Position numbers and translations under genes: made by a program
The notes under the pieces: model-generated
Seen by the model: the letters and a program-made list of their open reading frames with translations, nothing else
What the model was told of the DNA's origin: nothing
Database searches by the model: none
In this document: positions 1 through 5,797 of the stretch, piece by piece
How the letters are laid out: every line of letters begins with the position of its first letter
Position numbering within the stretch: position 1 is the stretch's first letter
From: Chloroflexota bacterium
GTDB taxonomy: Bacteria > Chloroflexota > Dehalococcoidia > GIF9 > AB-539-J10
Reading direction: 5' to 3'
Assembly: GCA_030604285.1 (NCBI GenBank)
Contig: JAUVWD010000010.1
Coordinates: 1 to 11,235 of the forward strand
Length of the DNA: 11,235 nucleotides

Positions 1-123
1 AACGCAACCGTTTATAGTCTTGGATCAACAGGGCGGCTGAATCCTGGTTGGTTACCGCTCGGAGAGCACACAGATGATGGTGTACAGACCTGGGCGGGCA
101 AGAACAAGGTAAGGGGGCAGTGA
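1..123 (+). CDS. 3'-terminal fragment of an unidentified gene
   Basis: The first reading frame is open from base 1 for 40 codons and ends in TGA at 121-123. The encoded tail includes LGSTGRLNPGWLPLGEHTDD and ends WAGKNKVRGQ. The start lies outside the window. The stop is separated by one base from the ATG of the HD-domain gene, and the purine-rich stretch that would serve as that gene's ribosome binding site lies in these last codons, as expected for two coupled genes in one operon. I do not recognise the family. A run of 40 open codons can arise by chance, so the call rests mainly on the tight junction and the plausible residue composition. Confidence 0.5.
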   Translation, partial: NATVYSLGSTGRLNPGWLPLGEHTDDGVQTWAGKNKVRGQ

Positions 124-124
124 A

Positions 125-691
125 ATGCAGAAGCATGTGCCAACACACGATGAAGCGCTGTCGCTTTTTAAGGAATTCAACGAGAGTGAGAGCCTGCTGA
201 AGCACGCCTATCGCGTTGAGGGTGTGATGCGCTACATGGCACGGAAGGCGGGCGAGGATGAGGAGAAGTGGGGCATCGTGGGACTAATGCATGATCTGGA
301 CTATGAACGTTTTCCCGAGCAGCATTGTAAGAAAGCCCGAGAGATATTGGAGGGGCGAGCTTGGCCAGAGGAATACATACGAGCGATTGTGTCTCATGGC
401 TGGGGTATATGTAGTGACGTTGAGCCGCAAAGCAACATGGAGAAAACGCTGTATGCCGTTGACGAACTAACAGGGCTTATCACGGCAGTAGCCATAATCC
501 GTCCATCGAAGAGCGTGGCAGACCTGGAGGCAAAGTCGGTGATCAAGAAATGGAAAGACAAGGCATTTGCTGCTGGTGTGAACCGGCAGGTGATTGATAA
601 GGGAGCCGAAATGCTGGGAGTGGAGGTAAGAGAACTGGTCACCGACACCATCATGGGGATGCGTGAGGTGGCTGATAAGATAGGACTGTAG
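125..691 (+). CDS. HD-domain protein, predicted metal-dependent phosphohydrolase
   Basis: This 188-residue soluble protein belongs to the HD superfamily of metal-dependent phosphohydrolases. The metal ligands are visible in the usual order: His27 (LKHAYRV), His56-Asp57 (GLMHDLDYE), His91 (IVSHGWG) and Asp113 (YAVDELTGLI). Nearly the whole protein is the HD domain; about 50 charged C-terminal residues follow, and no second catalytic domain, signal peptide or membrane segment is seen. The family cleaves phosphate esters of nucleotides or similar compounds, but the substrate cannot be read from the sequence. The ATG follows the preceding stop by one base, with a G-rich ribosome binding site (aaggtaaggggg) inside the upstream gene, so the two are probably co-translated. 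It converges on the radical SAM gene across a 319-base gap. Confidence 0.85.
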   Translation: MQKHVPTHDEALSLFKEFNESESLLKHAYRVEGVMRYMARKAGEDEEKWGIVGLMHDLDYERFPEQHCKKAREILEGRAWPEEYIRAIVSHGWGICSDVEPQSNMEKTLYAVDELTGLITAVAIIRPSKSVADLEAKSVIKKWKDKAFAAGVNRQVIDKGAEMLGVEVRELVTDTIMGMREVADKIGL

Positions 692-1010
692 ATGTTAGGT
701 CCTTGCAGTCTTTATATCAAAAGGCGCCATGTCCAGGTGAGCGTGCTGGATTTGTGAATGCAAATGCCCCGCACAGATTAGCCGACCGACTACTTTGACC
801 GAAGTGCGGCACCTGAGACTCATCACAAGCTCTCCTGTCTTCTCCGCCCCGACCAAAGAGAAGGTCATTGCCTGAGCCACTCCTCTCCAGTACCTTCACC
901 TCGCTTCGTCGCTAATGCTCCTCGCAATTACAAGGGGGAGTAAGGTTCCCTCGCTGCCCCTTCGCTTCGGCTCAGGCCTTCGATTCGGGACAAGCCGGGC
1001 AGTTGCGAGG
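692..1010. repeat. Gene-free gap with structured, REP-like repeat sequence
   Basis: This gap lies between two convergent genes. Its right half (about 897-1010) is rich in inverted repeats. CCTCG at 949-953 and CTGCCC at 954-959 pair with CGAGG at 1006-1010 and GGGCAG at 997-1002, giving an 11-base-pair stem with a three-base bulge (1003-1005). CCTCGCAA at 920-927 can pair instead with TTGCGAGG at 1003-1010, so two arms compete for one partner. On the minus strand the text around 897-929 (GCGAGGAGC, GCGACGAAGCGAGG) resembles dispersed intergenic repeats I recall from many bacterial genomes. The structure ends at 1010, next to the stop codon of the radical SAM gene. It may work as a bidirectional transcription stop; no classic T-run terminator is present. 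The left half (692-896) has short minus-strand ORFs of about 60 codons without family features, which I take as spurious. Confidence 0.5.
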
Positions 1011-2117
1011 TCAGTAATCTTCTCTTAACAAATGGATGTTCCCAACCCTGACCCTTCTCAGCCCCTGTGCCTTCGCTGCCGCCAGACATTCCTCAGCGTG
1101 CCGTCTAGATGTGGCGGGCAAGTCGCGCATCATGAATTGGGGATAAAAGGCAAGAAGGGAATATGGGATATCTGGGTTGATGGAGGAGATAAATTGAGCA
1201 ATCTGAGAAATCTCTCTCTTATCTATATATCCCGGCACCAGCAGAGTGCTGGCGACTAAGAAGGGAGGCGAAGGCCTCTTGCTGGCATATTCAGCCAAAA
1301 GCTGGAAGTTCTCTAAGGTTCTCTTATTGCTTACGCCGCACAGGGCGATATGCAGTCCCTCATCCCAGGCTTTGAGGTCGAACTTGATGCAGCCACCGGA
1401 GTGTAAAGCAATGTCGGCGGCCTGTCTTAGCAAGGCGGGGTGCATGGAGCCATTGGTCTCCCAGCAAATGCGGAGGATCCTGCCTTTGTTCTTCTGCAAA
1501 GCTAATCGAGCAACGCGAATGGAATGGGGCAACTGGGGTGTGGGGTCACCACCAAAGTAGCAGATGCAGGAAGTTCGCTCATCAACAGCATCAGCCAGCG
1601 TTGGAGCGCTAACATTGGCTTCCTTCAACGCTAATTCACGAAAGTGCCAGTTTTGGCAAAATAGGCAATCGAAGGAGCAAGCCTGGTAGAAGACAGCCAA
1701 GTTCCTGTAGCCGTATTCTGGGCCATTGCGATAGGCAAATTCTGGATAAGCAACCCCTGTCCCACCGGGACAGACCCAATCTGCTACACAATTAGTGGGC
1801 AAGGGGTCGTAATACCAACTAACGTTGCCTTTATCCGCCGTGGCGCCCTTGAGCCTATTCCCTTCATTGAAACGAAGTCCGCAAAAGCTTCTGCCCTTCG
1901 GGGGCAAGCGGCATTCATTAACACAAATAAGACATTGGGGGCCAGTTTCATAGGCAGGAGGATGAGTAGGGAGGTTGAATAGGCTCCTAGCCTTGCGGTG
2001 AGCTTCTTGGGTCTTAGGCAGAACCGCAGCAGAGTCTTGCCGAATACAATCGAGACAGACCTCTAGTGCCTGGGAAATAAGGCGGGATTCCTTACCGCAA
2101 TGCTGGCATCTAGGCAA
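1011..2117 (-). CDS. Radical SAM protein, pyruvate formate-lyase activating enzyme-like (COG1180/AmmeMemoRadiSam type)
   Basis: This 368-residue protein is a radical SAM iron-sulfur enzyme. The cluster motif CxxxCxxC is Cys147, Cys151, Cys154 (ACSFDCLFCQNW). Downstream lie the SAM-contact motif FGGDPTPQ (188-195), ETNG (220-223) and KFDLKA (245-250), all typical of the PflA-like branch. Two further Cys sets precede the core: Cys4, Cys7, Cys21, Cys24, which look like a small zinc ribbon, and Cys62, Cys65, Cys69, Cys79 (CLICVNEC then FCGLR), a signature common in COG1180 proteins. The substrate is unknown; no glycyl-radical enzyme is nearby. The start is TTG, four bases after the TAG of the upstream peptidase gene, with a GAAGG ribosome binding site inside that gene; it keeps the N-terminal CxxC pair. 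The family is clear, the activity is not. Confidence 0.88.
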   Translation of the reverse strand: MPRCQHCGKESRLISQALEVCLDCIRQDSAAVLPKTQEAHRKARSLFNLPTHPPAYETGPQCLICVNECRLPPKGRSFCGLRFNEGNRLKGATADKGNVSWYYDPLPTNCVADWVCPGGTGVAYPEFAYRNGPEYGYRNLAVFYQACSFDCLFCQNWHFRELALKEANVSAPTLADAVDERTSCICYFGGDPTPQLPHSIRVARLALQKNKGRILRICWETNGSMHPALLRQAADIALHSGGCIKFDLKAWDEGLHIALCGVSNKRTLENFQLLAEYASKRPSPPFLVASTLLVPGYIDKREISQIAQFISSINPDIPYSLLAFYPQFMMRDLPATSRRHAEECLAAAKAQGLRRVRVGNIHLLREDY

Positions 2118-2121
2118 AAGA

Positions 2122-2829
2122 CTACCTTCGGCCCAGACCTACGTCGAGTAGGATGAAAAACATAAGCTGGGCTACTGCCTGGAGGAAGGAGGCTACATAG
2201 GTCAGAGCTGCCGCTGACAGGACAGCACTCGCGCCGTTGTATTCTTCAACTGAAACCAAGCCGGTAGTGCGTAGCATCAGCCGTGCTCGATTACTGGCAT
2301 TAAACTCCACAGGCAGAGTTACCAAGGAAAAAAGGACAGCTAAGGCAAACAGGAAGATTCCTATCCAGAGAACAGTTAACCCGAACTCTCCTGCAAGGAG
2401 ATAGAGAAAGACTCCCCCAATGATGCAAAACCAGCCCAGTTGGCTTCCAACGCTAGCCGCTGGGACCAGGGCCGTGCGAAACCTCAAGAAGGCATATCCT
2501 GTCTTATCCTGAACAGCGTGCCCAATCTCATGAGCTACGATCCCTAATGCAGCTACGGAGGCATTGCCATAGACTTCAGGTGAAAGGCGCAGCACTTTGT
2601 GCCTGGGGTCATAGTGATCGCCTAGCTTCCTCTTTATCTGCTCAACCTTTATGTTTGCTAATCCATTATCCCTGAGAAGGCTTTCAGCAGCCTGAGCCCC
2701 GGTGACGCGGTGCATGTTAGCCACCCGGGAGTATTTCTTGAAGGCGGAATTCACCTTGGCTTGGGCATAGATCATGAATATGAGCGGCGGAATCATAAAC
2801 AGAAGCCAACCATAAATACCAAGAAACAT
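2122..2829 (-). CDS. Membrane-bound neutral zinc metallopeptidase, YugP family
   Basis: This 235-residue membrane protein matches the Zn_peptidase_2 (YugP-like) family. The zinc site is HEIGH at 100-104, with His100 and His104 as ligands and Glu101 as catalytic base. The family motif LPVEFNAS at 172-179 supplies the likely third ligand, Glu175. Hydrophobic segments are seen at about 3-22, 116-147, 149-172 and 205-230, so it is an integral membrane protein with the active site between the first and second segments. Physiological substrates of this family are not established. The ATG start has a strong G-rich ribosome binding site (AAAAGGGGG) about eight bases upstream and lies just downstream of a good promoter. 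It is the first gene of a two-gene operon with the radical SAM gene. Length is normal for the family. Confidence 0.9.
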   Translation of the reverse strand: MFLGIYGWLLFMIPPLIFMIYAQAKVNSAFKKYSRVANMHRVTGAQAAESLLRDNGLANIKVEQIKRKLGDHYDPRHKVLRLSPEVYGNASVAALGIVAHEIGHAVQDKTGYAFLRFRTALVPAASVGSQLGWFCIIGGVFLYLLAGEFGLTVLWIGIFLFALAVLFSLVTLPVEFNASNRARLMLRTTGLVSVEEYNGASAVLSAAALTYVASFLQAVAQLMFFILLDVGLGRR

Positions 2830-2858
2830 ACGTTGTTTCCCCCTTTTAGCAGAGCTGA

Positions 2859-2887
2859 ATTATCGACAAGATAAGAAAATAAGTCAA
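2859..2887 (-). promoter_or_regulatory. Sigma-70 type promoter of the peptidase-radical SAM operon
   Basis: On the minus strand the -35 box TTGACT (2887-2882) is followed after exactly 17 bases by the -10 box GATAAT (2864-2859). Transcription would start near 2852, leaving a leader of about 22 bases that carries the ribosome binding site of the peptidase gene. The match to consensus and the placement are both good; activity is inferred. Confidence 0.65.
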
Positions 2888-3098
2888 GCGCCTTCCATCT
2901 CTCTGTACTGGGTGGTGAGGACCTCGGTTGAGTATCAAGTTAAGGCTCCGAAACTCCACGAGCTAGTGCTGGCGAATTTGCCCCAGGCGCGATTTGGTGT
3001 GGTGCGTATAGAGCGGGCAACCCAGCTTCAGAACAGCGACCGGCATCTCTAAATGGGGTTGGTTTCTGGTCACTAATCGGATCACCGAGTGCAGAGAT

Positions 3099-3127
3099 TT
3101 GACTCATCGTTTGCCTCCTGCTATAAT
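3099..3127 (+). promoter_or_regulatory. Near-consensus sigma-70 promoter in the large intergenic gap
   Basis: The -35 box TTGACT (3099-3104) and a perfect -10 box TATAAT (3122-3127) are separated by 17 bases. Transcription would begin near 3134. It is the best promoter match I found in the window, yet the nearest long gene on this strand (dinB) has its own promoter 500 bases downstream. It therefore probably serves the small ORF at 3178 or a non-coding RNA. Confidence 0.7.
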
Positions 3128-3177
3128 GTAGGTGGGAAGCAAGTAAGAGCTAGGGTTACCTGGTAAGGAGGTGAGGC

Positions 3178-3243
3178 ATGGCAAAGCGGTACGCGTGGTT
3201 ATGCCGGTGGATCTTTCCTGGTACGGGCTCTCCGCCAGCGTAA
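3178..3243 (+). CDS. Possible 21-residue small protein or leader peptide
   Basis: An ATG at 3178 follows a very strong ribosome binding site (AAGGAGGTG, about 3165-3173) and opens a 21-codon frame beginning MAKRYAWLCRWIF and ending in TAA at 3241-3243. A near-consensus promoter lies 50 bases upstream and a 26-base palindrome 160 bases downstream, so the signals look like a complete small transcription unit of roughly 300 bases. The peptide has three aromatic-rich basic turns and one Cys, and resembles no family I know. The other two frames across the same bases are also open for some distance (3167-3343 without a start codon, and 3171-3248), so the ORF may be the start of a frameshifted gene rather than a true small protein. 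Confidence 0.35.
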   Translation: MAKRYAWLCRWIFPGTGSPPA

Positions 3244-3401
3244 GAAAGTCCTAGTTACTGGAATGTGTTGGCAGAGAGCGGTAGGAAGCCCTGAGCTCCT
3301 CGTTGCAATGCGAGGCCAGGAATATGTGGTCAGGGAGGCTTAGCCTGCAGCTCAAGTGGGGGAGTAAGGGTGATTGACAAGCGAATACTAAGTATTCAAA
3401 T

Positions 3402-3427
3402 GAGAGCTTCCGGATCCGGAAGCTCTC
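3402..3427. repeat. Perfect 26-base palindrome, possible terminator
   Basis: Thirteen bases (GAGAGCTTCCGGA) are followed directly by their exact reverse complement. In RNA this gives a strong GC-rich hairpin; downstream on the plus strand is a poor T tract (TTCTGGCTGTTTTG, from 3428). It may end the transcript that starts near 3134. A perfect, gapless palindrome is also what a dimeric DNA-binding protein would recognise. Confidence 0.5.
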
Positions 3428-3598
3428 TTCTGGCTGTTTTGAGTATGGCAGATTTTCCGCTTAAGACTATACTCTAACGGCTATCAGGCCAAAGGACACC
3501 AGGAAAACGTGTCCGGGATTCTTGAAGCCTAGCGATGCCTTCGGGCCACTGACCTTGTGGGTACCAAAGAAGGCCATTCAAAAGACAGTAGCCAGCCA

Positions 3599-3627
3599 TT
3601 GTTAGCCTCCTATAGCTGATTTATAAT
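3599..3627 (+). promoter_or_regulatory. Promoter of dinB, implying a leaderless transcript
   Basis: The -35 box TTGTTA (3599-3604) and a perfect -10 box TATAAT (3622-3627) are 17 bases apart. Only six bases separate the -10 box from the GTG start of dinB at 3634, so the predicted first transcribed base coincides with the start codon. No Shine-Dalgarno sequence is present. Confidence 0.6.
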
Positions 3628-3633
3628 TGAAGC

Positions 3634-4800
3634 GTGGCCCGCTGTGTTTTTCACATCGATTTGGATGCTTTCTTCGTTTCCGTGGAGCAGGCCCTTGACC
3701 CAAAGCTAAAGGGTAAGCCAGTAGTCGTTGGCGGGGATCCTGAGCGCCGCGGTGTGGTAGCCTCTGCTTCCTATGAGGCACGACCGTTCGGCGTACATGC
3801 TGGCATGCCTTTATCCAGGGCTCATCGCCTCTGCCCCCAAGCAACTTTCCTGCAAGCTAATTTCTCTCGCTATCGAGCCGCTTCAGCCAGATTCATGGGA
3901 ATTCTGGCTGATTTCTCCCCTCATATTGAGCCTTTGGGGCTTGATGAGGCTTACCTCGATGTTACCGGATTCGAGAAACCTTATGGGTCTCCACAGCAAC
4001 TAGCACTCTCCATTAAAGACCGAATACATGAAGAACTCAAGCTCACCGCCTCGATAGGCATTGCGACGTGCAAAGTGGTGGCAAAGATCGCTTCTGAGTT
4101 ATGGAAGCCCAACGGACTGCTAGAGATAGCTGTAGGTGAGGAGAGAGACTTTCTGGGTCCCCTTCCTATAGCCAAGCTGCCCGGGGTGGGCAGAAAAACA
4201 GAAGAAATACTAAGACAAATGGGCATAGCCACCATAGGTGAATTAGCTAGCCTTTCCCAGGAAACAATCAAGAGCCGTCTGGCGGTCTCTGGAGTCGCCA
4301 TGCATCGCTGCGCCAATGCGATAGATGACCGAAAGGTGGAGGCACCTGGTGAGCCTAAGTCCATTAGCCAGCAAATTACCTTCGCCAGAGATACGTTGGA
4401 TCGGCGTTTCCTCGCGGCTGAGCTTAGTCACCTCTGTGAGGAAGTCAGCGACCGACTACGCTCTCAAGCCAAACAGGCAAGGTGTTTAACTGTAAGGCTT
4501 AGATATGCTGATTTCGAGACAATCGCTCGCCAAATTACCCTGCAAGAAGCTACCAATGTCAATCAAGTTATGTTCTTCGTAGCCTTCCAATTGCTGAACA
4601 AAGCTCTGACAGAGAAAGAAAAGGCAATTCGCCTCATAGGTATCAGGGCATCGAGTCTAGTCGGCAAGGAAAAACAGCTCAGCATGTTTGATCCTGGGGT
4701 AGAAAGAGCAGAGCGCTTGGACAAAGCCATCAACCAAATTCGGAGCAAATACGGGTTAACCTCAATACAAAGAGGAGGAACAATACCTAATTTAGGGTAG
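3634..4800 (+). CDS. dinB: DNA polymerase IV (translesion, Y family)
   Basis: This 388-residue protein is a Y-family DNA polymerase, which copies past damaged template bases at low fidelity. The N-terminal HIDLDAFF motif (7-14) gives the catalytic Asp9 and the likely steric gate Phe14; LGLDEAYLDVT (101-111) gives Asp104 and Glu105. A helix-hairpin-helix segment (LPGVGRKTEEIL, 182-193) and the little-finger domain (about 245-340) follow. QLSMF (348-352) matches the consensus beta-clamp binding pentapeptide. All key residues are intact and the length is slightly above the usual 350 or so. The start is GTG at 3634, fixed by the conserved N terminus; it lacks a ribosome binding site and lies six bases after a -10 box, so the mRNA is probably leaderless. 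I saw no GAAC-N4-GTTC LexA box near it. Confidence 0.95.
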   Translation: MARCVFHIDLDAFFVSVEQALDPKLKGKPVVVGGDPERRGVVASASYEARPFGVHAGMPLSRAHRLCPQATFLQANFSRYRAASARFMGILADFSPHIEPLGLDEAYLDVTGFEKPYGSPQQLALSIKDRIHEELKLTASIGIATCKVVAKIASELWKPNGLLEIAVGEERDFLGPLPIAKLPGVGRKTEEILRQMGIATIGELASLSQETIKSRLAVSGVAMHRCANAIDDRKVEAPGEPKSISQQITFARDTLDRRFLAAELSHLCEEVSDRLRSQAKQARCLTVRLRYADFETIARQITLQEATNVNQVMFFVAFQLLNKALTEKEKAIRLIGIRASSLVGKEKQLSMFDPGVERAERLDKAINQIRSKYGLTSIQRGGTIPNLG

Positions 4801-4829
4801 TTGTTTTAGCTTGGGGCGAACGTTATAAT
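4801..4829 (+). promoter_or_regulatory. Promoter of the aminotransferase gene
   Basis: TTGTTT (4801-4806) and a perfect TATAAT (4824-4829) are spaced by 17 bases. The -35 box begins directly after the dinB stop codon. Transcription would start near 4836, about 29 bases before the ATG. The aminotransferase can thus be expressed apart from dinB, although read-through is likely because no terminator is seen between them. Confidence 0.6.
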
Positions 4830-4864
4830 TGGATTACATATGTCATAGATAGGAAAGGAGAAAA

Positions 4865-5797
4865 ATGCCGCCTTATGCCTACTTTCAAAAACAATTTATG
4901 CCACTATCTGAGGCTAAGATTGGAATTCTGACCCATGCCTTGCATTATGGTACCGGGTGCTTTGAAGGCATCCGCGGTAATTGGGATAAAGAGAAAGAGA
5001 GATTTTGCATCTTTAGACTCCGGGATCACCATGAACGCATGTTTGGCGGCTGCCGCATTTTGAAGATCAACCTTGCCTATTCCGTTGATGAGCTCTGCAG
5101 CGTGACCACAAAGCTCCTGGAGGAAAGCGGCTACCACGAAGATGTATATATCCGCCCCCTGGCTTACAAAAGCTCCGAAGCCGTTGGGGTTCGCCTCCAC
5201 GATCTGGAGGACGATTTCCTTATCATTGTGACCACGCTCCCCCCTTATCTCGATATTCAGAAAGGCGTTCGCTGCTGCACCTCATCGTGGCGTCGTGTCG
5301 ATGACACCATGATTCCACCACGGGGCAAGATTTGTGGCATCTATGTAAATAGCGCTCTGGCTAAAACTGAAGCCTGGGAAAATGGCTTTGATGAGGCGAT
5401 ATTGTTAAGTCATGATGGACATGTGTCCGAAGGCAGTGGGGAGAATATCTTCCTCGTCATCAATGGAAAGCTCATCACGCCTCCCTCCTCCGACAATATC
5501 CTTATGGGCATTACCAGAGACACAGTTATCCAATTAGCTAGAAACGAGTTAGGCATAGATACCATAGAGAGACAAGGTGACCGAAGTGAACTCTACCTGG
5601 CTGAGGAGTGCTACTTCACCGGCACCGCAGCGCACATCACCCCTATAGTTGAAGTCGACCACCGCCCTGTAGGGACAGGGAAAGTCGGCCACATAACTAG
5701 CCAGTTACACAAAATATTTGCTGAAGTAATACTGGGGAGAAACTCTAAGTACTTTGATTGGTACACTTTGCTTTCCCCTAAAGCGGTAAGGGCCTAG
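4865..5797 (+). CDS. ilvE: Branched-chain amino acid aminotransferase (class IV, PLP-dependent)
   Basis: This 310-residue cytosolic enzyme belongs to fold-type IV PLP aminotransferases. It would exchange the amino group between glutamate and the keto acids of leucine, isoleucine and valine, the last step of their synthesis. Visible family motifs are HALHYGTGCFEGIRG (24-38), the region around the PLP-binding Lys155 (PRGKICGIYVNSALAK), VSEGSGENIF (187-196) with Glu193 expected to contact the pyridine nitrogen, GITRD and the TGTAAHITP segment near the C terminus. Length matches IlvE. The ATG has a good ribosome binding site (AAAGGAG, four bases upstream). Substrate choice within class IV is hard to read from sequence, so a D-amino-acid transaminase or lyase role is a minor alternative. 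Its stop codon overlaps that of the convergent aldolase gene by four bases. Confidence 0.9.
   Translation: MPPYAYFQKQFMPLSEAKIGILTHALHYGTGCFEGIRGNWDKEKERFCIFRLRDHHERMFGGCRILKINLAYSVDELCSVTTKLLEESGYHEDVYIRPLAYKSSEAVGVRLHDLEDDFLIIVTTLPPYLDIQKGVRCCTSSWRRVDDTMIPPRGKICGIYVNSALAKTEAWENGFDEAILLSHDGHVSEGSGENIFLVINGKLITPPSSDNILMGITRDTVIQLARNELGIDTIERQGDRSELYLAEECYFTGTAAHITPIVEVDHRPVGTGKVGHITSQLHKIFAEVILGRNSKYFDWYTLLSPKAVRA

Larger units (their letters stand above)
2888..3598. other. Long intergenic region without a secure gene
   Basis: This is most of the 800-base gap between the peptidase operon and dinB. Four things stand out. A GTG-initiated reading frame of 46 codons (2912-3052, +) ends in a protein-like tail (ARFGVVRIERATQLQNSDRHL, last 20 residues RFGVV to RHL) but lacks a ribosome binding site. 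A strong promoter and small ORF lie at 3099-3243. A 15-base inverted repeat (GAATACT-A-AGTATTC, 3383-3397) and a 26-base perfect palindrome (3402-3427) follow. A GGACAC/GTGTCC hairpin lies at 3494-3514. The stretch could be the degraded remains of one or more genes or a mobile element, but I see no transposase motif. Confidence 0.4.

Noticed and set aside
695-899. Two overlapping minus-strand frames of about 60 codons
   Set aside because: They overlap each other in different frames, lack recognisable domains and lie in repeat-like sequence.
1246-1560. 104-codon open frame on the plus strand within the radical SAM gene
   Set aside because: It is antisense to the C-terminal half of a well-supported gene and has no ribosome binding site.
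3130-3430. RNase P RNA, tmRNA or SRP RNA in the long gap
   Set aside because: Despite a strong promoter and an AAGAAAGTCC stretch, the conserved core motifs of these RNAs are missing.
3560-3640. LexA box in front of dinB
   Set aside because: I looked for GAAC-N4-GTTC and close variants here and before lexA and saw none by eye; a divergent lineage-specific box cannot be excluded.
3981-4364. 127-codon open frame on the minus strand within dinB
   Set aside because: It overlaps the conserved polymerase core on the other strand, with a composition typical of antisense translation.
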